Source: an uncultured Clostridia bacterium (GTDB lineage Bacteria > Bacillota > Clostridia > Lachnospirales > Anaerotignaceae). From it: a stretch of 64,000 bases of DNA. Shown one piece after another: positions 46,547-55,512 of this stretch (position 1 is the stretch's first letter; each line of letters opens with the position of its first letter). The notes under the pieces are model-generated. The model was not told the origin of the DNA. It saw only the letters and a program-made list of their open reading frames with translations, and ran no database searches. The position numbers were made by a program, and so were the translations under genes. The DNA lies in the NCBI GenBank assembly GCA_944384265.1, contig CALWSR010000012.1, positions 19,438-83,437 on the forward strand. Direction: 5' to 3'.

Positions 46547-46945
46547 CCAAGCATGGTATTTTTTCCATGGATAATAAGGATATGGGTCTTGGAATTTATG
46601 TAAAGCATAATATTTATAAGTGGATTTATATTCTAAAGGTTGTATAAAAACATGGGTCTAGAATCAGATATATATTTTTTTGTTGTTGAAAAGTCAAACA
46701 CAATATTTTTCCCATGGAAAATATATATTTCAAAATTCCTATAAAGCCAGACTCTATGATTGGATGATGCTCCAAAACCAAGTATTTTTCACCGTGGATA
46801 GCAAGAATATATGTTATAAAATTTATGTAAAACATAGTATTTAGCAATGGATTTGTATTTTTTTGTACAAAACCAAATACAGTATTTTTACATATGCTTG
46901 GCAATAACATATACTCTTGAAATCCATTTAAAGCATAGGCCCCGG
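46547..46945 (+). repeat. Degenerate dispersed/tandem repeats, about four units
   Basis: Related segments start near 46547, 46696, 46776 and 46870. Each contains CCAA(A/G)xA followed by GTATTTTT, an ATGGATA-like block and a (AAA)TTTATGTAAA(G/A)CATA-like end. They are strongly diverged. Confidence 0.45.
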
Positions 46946-47002
46946 CAACCCTTTGGCACAAAATAAATGGAAAGCCGTGGCTGTTATATTAAAATGGTGT
47001 TG

Positions 47003-47665
47003 TTAAGGCAAATATTCCCACTGATTTCTCTGTTGGTCCTCCAAAAGCTGTTCTGCTTCCTGACGGATTCTTTCCTCCTCCATTTGACGCTGTTGCAGCA
47101 AACGCTCTGCCTCTTGGCGGATTCTTTCCTCCTGCTGTTCATTTTCCACCTGTGCAAGCAGCTGTTGTTTGTTTTGGAATACAACATTTTCAAAGGCATA
47201 AATGTCATAGATATCCTCTAATTGTATATTTATGTTTTTAGGAATGTACAACACAGCATCAGGATAATTTTGAAATTGTTTTACAATGGTTTTGTTTATG
47301 GTTTCTTTATCAAATGAAAATGTGCCGTAAGTACGTTCTGTGTAAATTTTGGCTGTTTTTTCATCGGGATAGGACACACAAATTTTAAAATGGGAATTGT
47401 AGGGCGTTTCTTTTGTGCCATACAGTTCCAAATAAGCTGTATCATCAGGAGATTGCTTTATGATGATATCATTGTAATAAGAGCCGATTTGCAATGTTTC
47501 CACAGAGGGGGAGATTTCTGTTTTTTCCGGCGTAAGTGTGGTAAACTGTACAAGCCTTTCCATGTTGTCCAATGTGGTTTTGATACCAAGAGGCAGTGTG
47601 ATGGCAAAGCCAAGCAGTGAAATCAAAAAGATTGCTGTCAGTGTGAGTGTTATTTTTTTTAACAT
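47003..47665 (-). CDS. Membrane-anchored protein with Glu/Gln/Arg-rich coiled-coil tail
   Basis: A 220-residue protein. An N-terminal membrane anchor (about residues 5-27) is followed by an extracytoplasmic beta-rich part reminiscent of DUF4097-type putative adhesins (SYYNDIIIKQSPDDTAYLEL). The last 55 residues are a coiled coil with a repeated EERIRQEAERLL unit. It is translationally coupled to the DUF1700 gene, with a ribosome site GGGAGG inside the end of that gene. In this operon type the third gene is usually a DUF4097 protein. Confidence 0.65.
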   Translation of the reverse strand: MLKKITLTLTAIFLISLLGFAITLPLGIKTTLDNMERLVQFTTLTPEKTEISPSVETLQIGSYYNDIIIKQSPDDTAYLELYGTKETPYNSHFKICVSYPDEKTAKIYTERTYGTFSFDKETINKTIVKQFQNYPDAVLYIPKNINIQLEDIYDIYAFENVVFQNKQQLLAQVENEQQEERIRQEAERLLQQRQMEEERIRQEAEQLLEDQQRNQWEYLP

Positions 47666-47666
47666 A

Positions 47667-48425
47667 TTATAAAGCCTCCCTTTTCAAGTCAGATTTCTTT
47701 TTTGAAAGAATCCATTTTTTTATCAAAATAATATTATTTTTTAAAATATAGTAGGTAAGCACTAGAAACAGCCCTGACAATGCAAATGAGGCAATGGTGA
47801 TAAACAAAACGGCCAGAGAAATAAGCAGCGGTAAATAGACAATGGAAAAGCCTAAGCAAAAAATGCCGGATATACCGCAGCCTGCGAAAAAAAATGCACT
47901 GCCAATACAAAAGCTATATACCACTGCAATAAAAAACAACTGCAAAAAAGCAAATATAAAAAACAGACATATGGATTTTAGTATGTCAAAAATACTGTTT
48001 GTGCCGTTTTTGACGCCTTGGCCCACATGGGATACACCTTGCTTTGCCGTATCCAATATATTTGTGTCTGCCATTTTGTCACCGGCGGAGCGAAGGGTTT
48101 TTTCCGTACCCTTTTTTAATGTGGCAAATGTCTTTTCTGTGCCTTTTTTTAATGTGGCAAATGTTTTTTCTGTACCTTCTTTGAGGGTATGCAATGTCTG
48201 GTCCAGCTTTTCTGATTTGGGGTTATTTCCATATTCTTCTATAAACTGTTGTGCGATGATTTGAGGGTCTCCCAGCTTGGCAGAGATTTCAATATCCGTT
48301 TTGTTTTGTCTTCTGCCATCATCAAAATATTCTTCATAATCTCTTAAAATATCTTCAATTTCCGACTTGGACATATGTTTTTTTAAATGTCCCTCCAAAG
48401 CCTGCAAATAGCTTTCTTTTGTCAT
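47667..48425 (-). CDS. DUF1700 (HAAS-type) membrane protein
   Basis: A 252-residue protein. The N-terminal DUF1700/HAAS domain (MTKESYLQALEGHLKK through GDPQIIAQQFIEEYG) is followed by an 11-residue repeat, about three copies of KKGTEKTFATL, at residues about 80-110. Four or so membrane segments lie in the C-terminal half. HAAS domains are typically encoded beside PadR regulators, as here, and are proposed to regulate sensing or the membrane partner. The start follows GAAAGGAAGG. The gene lies between padR and the membrane-anchored gene in one operon. Confidence 0.82.
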   Translation of the reverse strand: MTKESYLQALEGHLKKHMSKSEIEDILRDYEEYFDDGRRQNKTDIEISAKLGDPQIIAQQFIEEYGNNPKSEKLDQTLHTLKEGTEKTFATLKKGTEKTFATLKKGTEKTLRSAGDKMADTNILDTAKQGVSHVGQGVKNGTNSIFDILKSICLFFIFAFLQLFFIAVVYSFCIGSAFFFAGCGISGIFCLGFSIVYLPLLISLAVLFITIASFALSGLFLVLTYYILKNNIILIKKWILSKKKSDLKREAL

Positions 48426-48490
48426 AAAAATCCTTCCTTTCTCAATTACTGTTTATGATACGAATATCCATGAGAAAAAGCTTCATGATA

Positions 48491-48811
48491 TTATGAGCTG
48501 TTTTTTGTTTTTAATATGTCATTGACCATTTTGGAAATTTCCTGCCAGTCCTTTTTCAATGAGCCTAAATAGGCTTTGCCTTTTTCTGTGATGTGATAAT
48601 ATTTTCTGGCAGGGCCTATGGTGCTTTCTTTTAAATAGGTGACAAAATATTCCTCTGTGGTCAGCCGCCGCAATATAGGATAGACTGTGCCTTCGTTGAT
48701 GTCTGTATAAGAGGCAATGCTCTGTACAATTTCATAGCCATACATATCCTTTTTTTCAATGAGTGCCAGCACACACATTTCAATAATGCCTTTGCGAAAC
48801 TGCGTATTCAT
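48491..48811 (-). CDS. PadR family transcriptional regulator
   Basis: A 106-residue winged-helix regulator with MYGYEIVQSIAS, the recognition helix region INEGTVYPILRRL and wing GPARKYYHITEKGKAYL. The start follows AAAGGGGG. It is first in the operon with the DUF1700 and membrane-anchored genes, and a palindrome overlaps its predicted -10, so autorepression is likely. The inducer is unknown. Confidence 0.9.
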   Translation of the reverse strand: MNTQFRKGIIEMCVLALIEKKDMYGYEIVQSIASYTDINEGTVYPILRRLTTEEYFVTYLKESTIGPARKYYHITEKGKAYLGSLKKDWQEISKMVNDILKTKNSS

Positions 48812-48856
48812 GGAAAACCCCCTTTCTGCTATTGGAATGGTTCTTGTTATTGCGTT

Positions 48857-48877
48857 GTAGTAATTATAGCATACTAC
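48857..48877 (-). promoter_or_regulatory. Probable PadR operator overlapping the -10
   Basis: GTAGTA and TACTAC flank a 9-bp centre that contains, on the minus strand, TATAAT. The arrangement suits repression of the padR operon by its own product. Confidence 0.6.
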
Positions 48878-49220
48878 TTTGTAATAAACAATACCTGTTT
48901 CTGAATAATATATTAATTTTTTCCGAAGAATGTCATTAGATTTGTATTGTCAAAGCATTGGAAAGAAAGCATTGGTGAAGAAAAGTGATTAAAAAATATA
49001 TATTTTGTGAAAAAAATTTAAAAAGTATATAGACTTTTGTCAAAATATATGATATTATATTTGAAAATACATCATTCTAAATTATTTCATTTTTATCATC
49101 AATGAAGGGATATGAAATGATGAAAAAGAGTAGAAGGAGGTGGAATAAAGAGTGAAGCACAAATTTGAAATAATATAGAATGATTATATATCAATCATTT
49201 TAAGGAGGGAAAGTTAGAAT

Positions 49221-49937
49221 ATGAAAAAATTATTAAGTATTTTTTTAACAATTTGTATGTTGGGAACAGTTGGAATATCTACGGCATTTGCTGCCGATTC
49301 TAACGAAATAGAAGGAGAGTTTATTTCTCTTGGCGATGAAATATCACTTGTTTCAGTTGAAATGAATGATGAAGATGCAAATGTCATAGAGGATATCGCT
49401 GAAATAGAATCCATAGAAAGAGCAATAAAAAATGCTGATGACCAAATAGAAGCACAGGGAACAGGTCTTGCTACTGTTCAGGGAGAATTCGTTGCAGCTT
49501 TTCCTTTGATATTTAATGATGGAAAATATCAGTTTGTAGATTATGGTTATCGTTTTTCGGGATATACTGGTCAAACATTTGTCAGAGGAACTTTAACAAA
49601 AGAAATACAAGACCAATTGATTGCTGTTGCAAAACAAGGCAATTATGAACCCATAGGCTGGTATATATTAGGTTCTATTTATGTTGAGGCAGATAACCCT
49701 CAAAGATTTGAATACTACACAACTACGAGCGATGGAAAGAAATTTTATAACAAAACTGCTAAAAATGGTTCTAATATATTTGAAGTACTTAGCCCTTATC
49801 CAAATGATACCACAGAAAGTTATACTTATGGTATGGAAGGAACCGTTTACTTTATAACAGAATATCCCGGTTCTCCTATGCAGGGAAAACAAGCTACTTG
49901 TTTGCTGATAAAATTTGAAGCAAACGGAGATATTTAA
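49221..49937 (+). CDS. Secreted hypothetical protein
   Basis: A 238-residue protein with a Sec signal peptide (MKKLLSIFLTICMLGTVGIS, cleavage after AFA near residue 24). The mature part starts with an acidic stretch (to about residue 75) and continues as a beta-rich domain (FVAAFPLIFNDGKYQFVDYG). No family is recognised. A strong AAGGAGGG ribosome site precedes it. It probably forms a two-gene unit with the next gene. Confidence 0.7.
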   Translation: MKKLLSIFLTICMLGTVGISTAFAADSNEIEGEFISLGDEISLVSVEMNDEDANVIEDIAEIESIERAIKNADDQIEAQGTGLATVQGEFVAAFPLIFNDGKYQFVDYGYRFSGYTGQTFVRGTLTKEIQDQLIAVAKQGNYEPIGWYILGSIYVEADNPQRFEYYTTTSDGKKFYNKTAKNGSNIFEVLSPYPNDTTESYTYGMEGTVYFITEYPGSPMQGKQATCLLIKFEANGDI

Positions 49938-49964
49938 AAGCTGAAAAAGAAAGGGGTAATTGTT

Positions 49965-50573
49965 ATGGTAACAGTGGGAAAAATGCATGATGAAATATTT
50001 ATGGGAAAACAGCAGTTTGCAGAGATGTATTTTATTAAACCCAAATATATGCCCAAGGTATGGACGCCGAAGGAAAACAGTTTTTCTTCTCAAATGCATG
50101 GTACATTACAGAATAATACCCAACCCAATGGGTCTGAAAAAAATGATATGCTAACAAGTGGACTGACAGAAGAAGAGAAAACAGAGCTGCTCAATCAATT
50201 CAATGCAGGACAGGGAAAGCTTTCCATGGAACAGTGGGACGATTTTTTGCTGAGTTTGGTAGATTTGGGATTGATTACAAATGGGACACGTCTGGAGGCA
50301 TTGGGATTTTTGGTTCCCATAGCAGATGATATATCAGGCACAGGAAACGGAAACAGCACTTATGATACAAAACTGAGTGAAATGCTGCCTTTGAATATGT
50401 GGGACGATGACCCTGTGAAATGGCTGGAGGACATGGATTTTTATTTATACAAAAAAATTTTGTATGCACAGCAAAATCATTATGGCACAGGAAGCCTTGA
50501 GCAGACAAGAGAAGATTTGAAAAAAATTGCTCAAATTATAGATGAGCTTTTGAATGATTCAAAACACTTTTAA
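49965..50573 (+). CDS. Hypothetical protein downstream of the secreted protein
   Basis: A 202-residue soluble protein without a signal peptide. Residues 1-60 look unstructured. The helical rest includes LTEEEKTELLNQFNAGQGKL and a C-terminal coiled segment, LEQTREDLKKIAQIIDELL. No domain is recognised. It begins 27 bp after the secreted-protein gene with AAAGGGG as ribosome site, and a terminator follows directly. Confidence 0.65.
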   Translation: MVTVGKMHDEIFMGKQQFAEMYFIKPKYMPKVWTPKENSFSSQMHGTLQNNTQPNGSEKNDMLTSGLTEEEKTELLNQFNAGQGKLSMEQWDDFLLSLVDLGLITNGTRLEALGFLVPIADDISGTGNGNSTYDTKLSEMLPLNMWDDDPVKWLEDMDFYLYKKILYAQQNHYGTGSLEQTREDLKKIAQIIDELLNDSKHF

Positions 50574-50600
50574 AAAGGAACTGAAGCAGTTCCTTTTTTT
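50572..50600 (+). terminator. Rho-independent terminator
   Basis: AAGGAACTG and CAGTTCCTT form the stem with a short loop, then T residues; it overlaps the stop codon of the preceding gene. Confidence 0.88.
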
Positions 50601-51109
50601 GTGTCAATCAAACCATATGTGAATGGGTGGGTGGTGCAAAAAAGCCCTTGGCGTTGGCAGAGAAGCCGCAATACCATTTCACTGTCATAAAGCTGGAGTT
50701 TGTCATCAGAAAAAAGAGTAGGAAGAGGCTGAGAATATATGGTTTATGGCATATAAAACAGTACTGTAAATATATAGATAAAATGTGTTTTTTGATGAAA
50801 AGAGAAGGAGAATGAAAAAAATTTTATGAATGGAAAAAGTAAATGGGAAGGTGTCCGGATTACTTATATCAGCGAAAATATATGCTAAAATAAGCATATC
50901 AAGCTTTATGGGGATAAGAGCAGTATGGTAGAAAAGGTTAATATTTAAAGCATTTTACTGTGTGGATACAGCAGAAAAAATAGGGAAGGCTATGGCAAGA
51001 AGACAAAAAAAGAAACAGTAAAACATAAAAACAGCAGATAACAGAAAGCTGGTTATAGGTTTCTATGAGGAAAGCTATCTGTTAGGCGGGTGGCTGCTTT
51101 TGTATCACC
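50601..51109. other. Intergenic region, nothing recognised
   Basis: AT-rich, no supported gene or repeat before the IS200 relic. Confidence 0.5.
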
Positions 51110-51625
51110 AATAAAGCCTCGACTATGCTGAAGAATAGATTGGCTTTAAACAAAACTTTTTTGCCCATCATGCTGAGTCTGCCAATATGCAGCAAACCTT
51201 AGGAGGTATACAGCTTGGGAATGTAAATATCATATATGGAAAAGAGAAATCATAAAAATATTTGGGGGGGTATGTGGAAGAAAGGGTATGGAAATGATTG
51301 CAGCAGAGTATTGTCCCCATATAGGAAAATTGGTATAGTGGAGCAGAAAAACATATTTGAAGGGCAAAAGGTATTTTCATGCTTTTGGATAAAATGGAAA
51401 TATAAATATGGTAATGGGCATTTTGGATAGGAAGGTTATAATGAGGATACAGCTTTAAAAAATACAATTAAAATAATACCGGTTCCATTCCTTTCAGCCG
51501 GTATCTGCTTACAGAAGAAAAGAACAGATAAAGCAGTGCATCTGGCCCAGCTTCAACAGGCTTGCAAGCCGCAGCAGCAAAGAGGGATTCCCAAAGCAAA
51601 GCAAACCACTGGTTTATGATGATAA
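51110..51625 (+). mobile_element. Highly decayed IS200/IS605-like relic
   Basis: Shares with the 15-kb element the leader AGGAGG, the phrase TTGGGAATGTAAATATCATA and fragments of TnpA (AAEYCPHI, KYKYGNGHFG, EGYNEDT) interrupted by many stops. It also shares the right-end remnants GCTTGCAAGCCGCAGC and AAACCACTGGTTTA. The left and right hairpins are eroded. Confidence 0.7.
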
Positions 51626-51770
51626 ATTTTTTATGCAACAGAAACCATCGGCGGCAAAAATGGCCGGCAATATAAACAGATTATGTATTGCAAATTGAAA
51701 GCAGAATTGTTAAAATAAGTCATATAAAAGATAAAAAGCATATAAGGATAAAAAAGGGATGGCGTAATCT

Positions 51771-52625
51771 ATGAAAGAAGCTTTGTTGGAAACATTGCAA
51801 AAACAATATGACCAAGGCAATTTTCAATCCATTGTAGACACTTTGCTGGAAATGGAGCCGGAAAAATGGGGATATGATTTGACCTGTCTTTTTGCCAGAG
51901 CATTGAATGAATTGGGAGAGTATGAGGATGCTGTGGGATATCTTTTGAAGGTGGCAAAAGAAGGCAGAAAAGACTATATGTGGTATGTGAGAATGGGATA
52001 TGCCTACTTTTTGCAAAAGCAATATCAAAGGTCCAGCCAAATGTTTCAAAAGGCATTGAAATTACAGCCAAACAATCAAGAAATACTTCTTTTTGCCGCA
52101 TTGGCCTCCGGTGCGGAAAAGGAAGAAAATATCCACCAGCATATCAAAGAGATGACGGCACAGCTGAAAAAAGTGGGAAAAGAAAAAGAGGAAAATATGG
52201 CACAGCAAATGGAGGAGATTATACAAAAACTGCCTTTGCAGGAATGCATATTAAACATTCATACACTTTTGGAAGGGAATTTAGAAGGAAATGTGACATT
52301 TCATATAAAAAAGGATTTGCTCAAAGACTGGAAAGGCTCCAGAAACTGCTTTGCTACCAATCGCATTATTGTAGATGGTGAAAAAATTGGCTTTATGTAT
52401 CGGGATATCCCCAAAAAAGGACAGGACGACAGCGGCTGGCGTTTTACAGCAGGGGATGAAAGCAGCAGTTATATGGCAGATGAAAAAAATTTTGGATTGT
52501 ATGATTTGAATTTGCTTTGTAATTATGACCCGGATATCATTTCATTTTTAAATGCCCCCTACGGCAAGGCATATTACAGAGATGAGCAAGGTGTTTTTCA
52601 AGAGGCAGAGCCGCCAAAGTATTGA
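51771..52625 (+). CDS. TPR protein with C-terminal DUF2185 (Imm33-like) domain
   Basis: A 284-residue cytoplasmic protein. Tetratricopeptide-like helices lie at about residues 12-105 (for example YVRMGYAYFLQKQYQRSSQM), followed by a charged helical linker at about 110-160. A C-terminal DUF2185 domain (about 190-275) has CFATNRIIVDGEKIGFMYRD, DSGWRFTAGDES and ICDYDP-like FLNAPYGKAYYRD. DUF2185 occurs in immunity proteins to polymorphic toxins, but no toxin gene is near. The start follows AAAGGGATGG. A terminator lies 107 bp downstream. Confidence 0.75.
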   Translation: MKEALLETLQKQYDQGNFQSIVDTLLEMEPEKWGYDLTCLFARALNELGEYEDAVGYLLKVAKEGRKDYMWYVRMGYAYFLQKQYQRSSQMFQKALKLQPNNQEILLFAALASGAEKEENIHQHIKEMTAQLKKVGKEKEENMAQQMEEIIQKLPLQECILNIHTLLEGNLEGNVTFHIKKDLLKDWKGSRNCFATNRIIVDGEKIGFMYRDIPKKGQDDSGWRFTAGDESSSYMADEKNFGLYDLNLLCNYDPDIISFLNAPYGKAYYRDEQGVFQEAEPPKY

Positions 52626-52646
52626 AAATATATAAAAAAAGACAGG

Positions 52647-52727
52647 TGCAGACAAATTGTTTTGATGGGCTGAAATGCTTTGAAAGCAATTTTTCATTAT
52701 ATGGCATCAATGCAAAATTTGTCTGCA
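52647..52727 (+). repeat. 12-bp perfect inverted repeat
   Basis: TGCAGACAAATT (52647-52658) and AATTTGTCTGCA (52716-52727) flank 57 bp just after the TPR gene. It could form a long stem in the 3' UTR. Confidence 0.5.
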
Positions 52728-52731
52728 ATAT

Positions 52732-52752
52732 AAAGGCCAAAGGCCTTTTTTT
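52732..52752 (+). terminator. Rho-independent terminator
   Basis: AAAGGCC and GGCCTTT with a 3-base loop, followed by T residues. Confidence 0.8.
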
Positions 52753-52987
52753 ACTGCCTGATTTAGCTGGGGAAGGGAGCTGTTGCAAATAATAGTGTAC
52801 AAAACCGGTTGCTTTTTGAGCAAATTCTGCTCAGAAAGCAGCTGTTTTTTTGTTATTTGTAAGCTTTTTTTGTGCAAGCTGCTGCCGCAATTCTATTTTG
52901 CCACAGCTTCAAATAAATATTTTAACATATGAAGCAACCCAGTTATCTTTTCATCATGAATATTTTGTAATGACATGACAAAAAAGA

Positions 52988-53182
52988 GGATGTGTTGCGT
53001 TTATATGAAAAATGATATGAATTTTAAAAATAGAACAATGAGATTGACATTGCTTTATGAAAAAAAGTAACCAAAGGGCTTGGAGCTGCTGCAAACTCCC
53101 TTGCTTTGGGTTTACAAAAATGTAAGGAGTCGGTTTTAGCCGTAAACCCTAGCTTTCTATTTTATATGAAAGTAACAGAATC
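52988..53182 (+). repeat. MITE-like dispersed repeat, copy B
   Basis: About 195 bp and more than nine-tenths identical by eye to copy A over its full length. No gene lies just beyond its right end on the same strand. The flanking 52753-52987 and 53183-53449 show no gene. Confidence 0.8.
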
Positions 53183-53449
53183 TAAAAAGATATTAGGAAG
53201 TTTTTAGCAGAAAATTACGAAATAAAAAAACAGCTTGCTCAAAATGATACATATTATATTTGTACCAAAATAGAGAAGAAAGAGCATATACAAAGCAATC
53301 AGGGCAAAATCATAATGAAAGGGGATATTTTGCCAATACAGCAGCAAAGCAGGCAAGGTGAATAAAGGCGTATAGAAAAAATTAGTTAGAAGGCTATGAC
53401 AAATCAAATATCATGGAAAGAATATACCTGTTTTTTTGTGAGAAGAATG

Positions 53450-53482
53450 TAAAATAAAACAGCCACTTTTAGTGGCTGCCCA
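53450..53482 (-). terminator. Rho-independent terminator of the thioredoxin reductase gene
   Basis: CAGCCACT and AGTGGCTG form a stem; on the minus strand it is followed by TTTTATTTT. Confidence 0.8.
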
Positions 53483-53558
53483 TAAACATCATAGGATGTC
53501 AAATTTTTAATATTCTCTTGCAAAAAATCGGCAGAGCGTTTCCGTCTAAAACCAATCA

Positions 53559-54497
53559 TCAAAAATCAATTTGCTTTAAAACATAGCTGTTGGCGGCCAC
53601 AGCAGCCACAGCCCCGTCAGCGCAGGCAGTGATAATTTGACGAAGGGGCTTTGTTCTGGTATCACCTGCTACAAAAACGCCCTCTATTTTTGTATGGCAG
53701 TTTTCAGAGGCCAAAAGATAGCCTTCCGGACTCATTTCCAAAAAGTCGGATACAATGTGATTGTCCGGTGCATAGCCGATTGCAATGAAAACGCCGTCAA
53801 TGGGTGTGGATATGGTTTCCTGCTGTGCGCTGTTGTATATGTTGACAGAGGTAACCTTGTGCCGACCGTTGATTTTGGTCACTTGGCTGTTATACATTAT
53901 GGTAATGTTTTTTCTTGCCATCACAGCGTCTACCAATGCTTTTTCTGCCGAAAAGGTATCTCTGCGATGTACCAAAAGCACACTTTCACATTGATTGGAC
54001 AAAAAAAGTGCGTCCTCCAATGCAGTGTTGCCTCCGCCTACCATAATCACATTTTTGTCACGAAAGAACATACCATCGCAGGTGGCGCAGTAGGATACGC
54101 CCTTGCCTGTCAATTCCTTTTCTCCTGAGCAATGCAAAAGACGTCTTTTTACACCGTTTGCTACAATCACTGCCTTTGCTGCATAGCTATGCTTTGCTGT
54201 GGTTACTAATTTCATTTTTTGAGCAAAATCCACAGAAATTACCTCTTCAAAACGGATATCTGCTTTTAAATCAATGGCCTGCTGATACAGCTGCTGGGCA
54301 AAAACAGCACCGGAAATGGAGCGGATGGCGGGGTAATTTTCTATTTGAGATGTAATAGCCGCTTGTCCCCCATAAAAATTGCCGTCTAATACAATGACGG
54401 AAAGACCGGCACGCAAAGCATAAATAGAAGCGGTGATGCCTGCCGGACCTGCGCCAATAATCAAAACATCAGCAGTATTTTTTTGTCTTACAGCCAT
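53559..54497 (-). CDS. trxB: Thioredoxin reductase-like FAD/NAD(P)-dependent disulfide reductase
   Basis: A 312-residue flavoprotein. The FAD motif GAGPAGI is at the N-terminus, the redox-active CATC in YCATCDG is near residue 140, the NAD(P)H motif GGGNTALEDA follows, and AGDTRTK lies near the C-terminus. It reduces thioredoxin or a related partner. ATG at 54497 (MAVRQK) follows AAAGGAG; the in-frame start at 54518 falls on the ribosome site. It has its own terminator. Confidence 0.88.
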   Translation of the reverse strand: MAVRQKNTADVLIIGAGPAGITASIYALRAGLSVIVLDGNFYGGQAAITSQIENYPAIRSISGAVFAQQLYQQAIDLKADIRFEEVISVDFAQKMKLVTTAKHSYAAKAVIVANGVKRRLLHCSGEKELTGKGVSYCATCDGMFFRDKNVIMVGGGNTALEDALFLSNQCESVLLVHRRDTFSAEKALVDAVMARKNITIMYNSQVTKINGRHKVTSVNIYNSAQQETISTPIDGVFIAIGYAPDNHIVSDFLEMSPEGYLLASENCHTKIEGVFVAGDTRTKPLRQIITACADGAVAAVAANSYVLKQIDF

Positions 54498-54648
54498 AAT
54501 GCGAAACTCCTTTCTCATTTTATTTTTTTATAATATAACAACATACAAACCATTTCATACAAAAACACTCTACTTCTTTTTAACAATATATGGTATACTT
54601 TTAAAATAAGCAAGGTCTAATGGACAGAAAGGGTGTGTATATATTACT

Positions 54649-55500
54649 ATGATACAGTGTTTAGGAGATAGAATCAAGCTAAGTGATGAAAAGAATATGC
54701 CGGGATTTGGATTGGGCTGCTATAAAGCAATGGATGCAGAGGTGGAAAGGGCTGTCAGAAGTGCATTGGAATGGGGTTATACCATGGTGGATACTGCCAC
54801 AAGGTATGAAAATGAAGCCTCTGTGGGAAAAGCAGTGAGAGAAAGCGGCATAGACAGACAAAATATATTTGTGGTGACAAAAATGTGGCCCACATTTTAT
54901 GACAAGCCTCAAAAAGCCATTGAATACAGTTTAAAGCAGTTAAATATAGACTATATTGATATGCTTTTGCTCCATTGGCCCGGCACAGATGAAACAGCCA
55001 GATACCGTGCATGGGAAATGATACAAAAATATATAGACAAGGAATTGATTCAAAATGCAGGCGTTTCTAATTTTAAAATACACCATTTGGAGGCAATGTA
55101 CCAAGCATTTGGAAAAATGCCGGCAGTCAATCAAATAGAGCTGCATCCATGGTATCCTCAGCAGGAAATGGCCGCTTTTTGCAATGAAAACGGCATTGCA
55201 GTGGAGGGCTGGGGGCCTATATTCAGAGGGCATATCAAAGAAGTGCCTCTTATGGAGGAATTGGCAGAAAAATATGGAAAATCCCCTGTGCAGGTGACAT
55301 TGCGCTGGCACATACAAAAGGGATTTGTGGTTATTCCAAAATCTTCCAACCCTCAAAGGATTCAACAAAATGCAGATGTGTTTGATTTTGTACTAACAGA
55401 GGAGGACATGGAAAAAATCGACCATCTAAGCTGTGGAAAGCATTTTGGAAATGATGCAGATGTTTATACAGGAGAGGATTTTCAGATTGTATTATCATAA
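54649..55500 (+). CDS. Aldo/keto reductase
   Basis: A 283-residue TIM-barrel oxidoreductase using NADPH. The catalytic tetrad is present: Asp in VDTATRY, Tyr in RYENE, Lys in VTKMWP and His in LLLHWPG. The cofactor loop IPKSSNPQRI is near the C-terminus. ATG at 54649 is taken because no other start fits, but the AAAGGG ribosome site is about 15 bases upstream. It is the first gene of the run leading into the cobalamin genes (12 bp to the next). A role in cobalamin synthesis is not expected; it may only share transcription. Confidence 0.85.
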   Translation: MIQCLGDRIKLSDEKNMPGFGLGCYKAMDAEVERAVRSALEWGYTMVDTATRYENEASVGKAVRESGIDRQNIFVVTKMWPTFYDKPQKAIEYSLKQLNIDYIDMLLLHWPGTDETARYRAWEMIQKYIDKELIQNAGVSNFKIHHLEAMYQAFGKMPAVNQIELHPWYPQQEMAAFCNENGIAVEGWGPIFRGHIKEVPLMEELAEKYGKSPVQVTLRWHIQKGFVVIPKSSNPQRIQQNADVFDFVLTEEDMEKIDHLSCGKHFGNDADVYTGEDFQIVLS

Positions 55501-55512
55501 GGAGGATATGCA

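Noticed and set aside
53450..53482. Cobalamin riboswitch piece (GCCACT...AGTGGC)
   Set aside because: It is a simple terminator hairpin of the minus-strand thioredoxin reductase gene with a T-rich tail.
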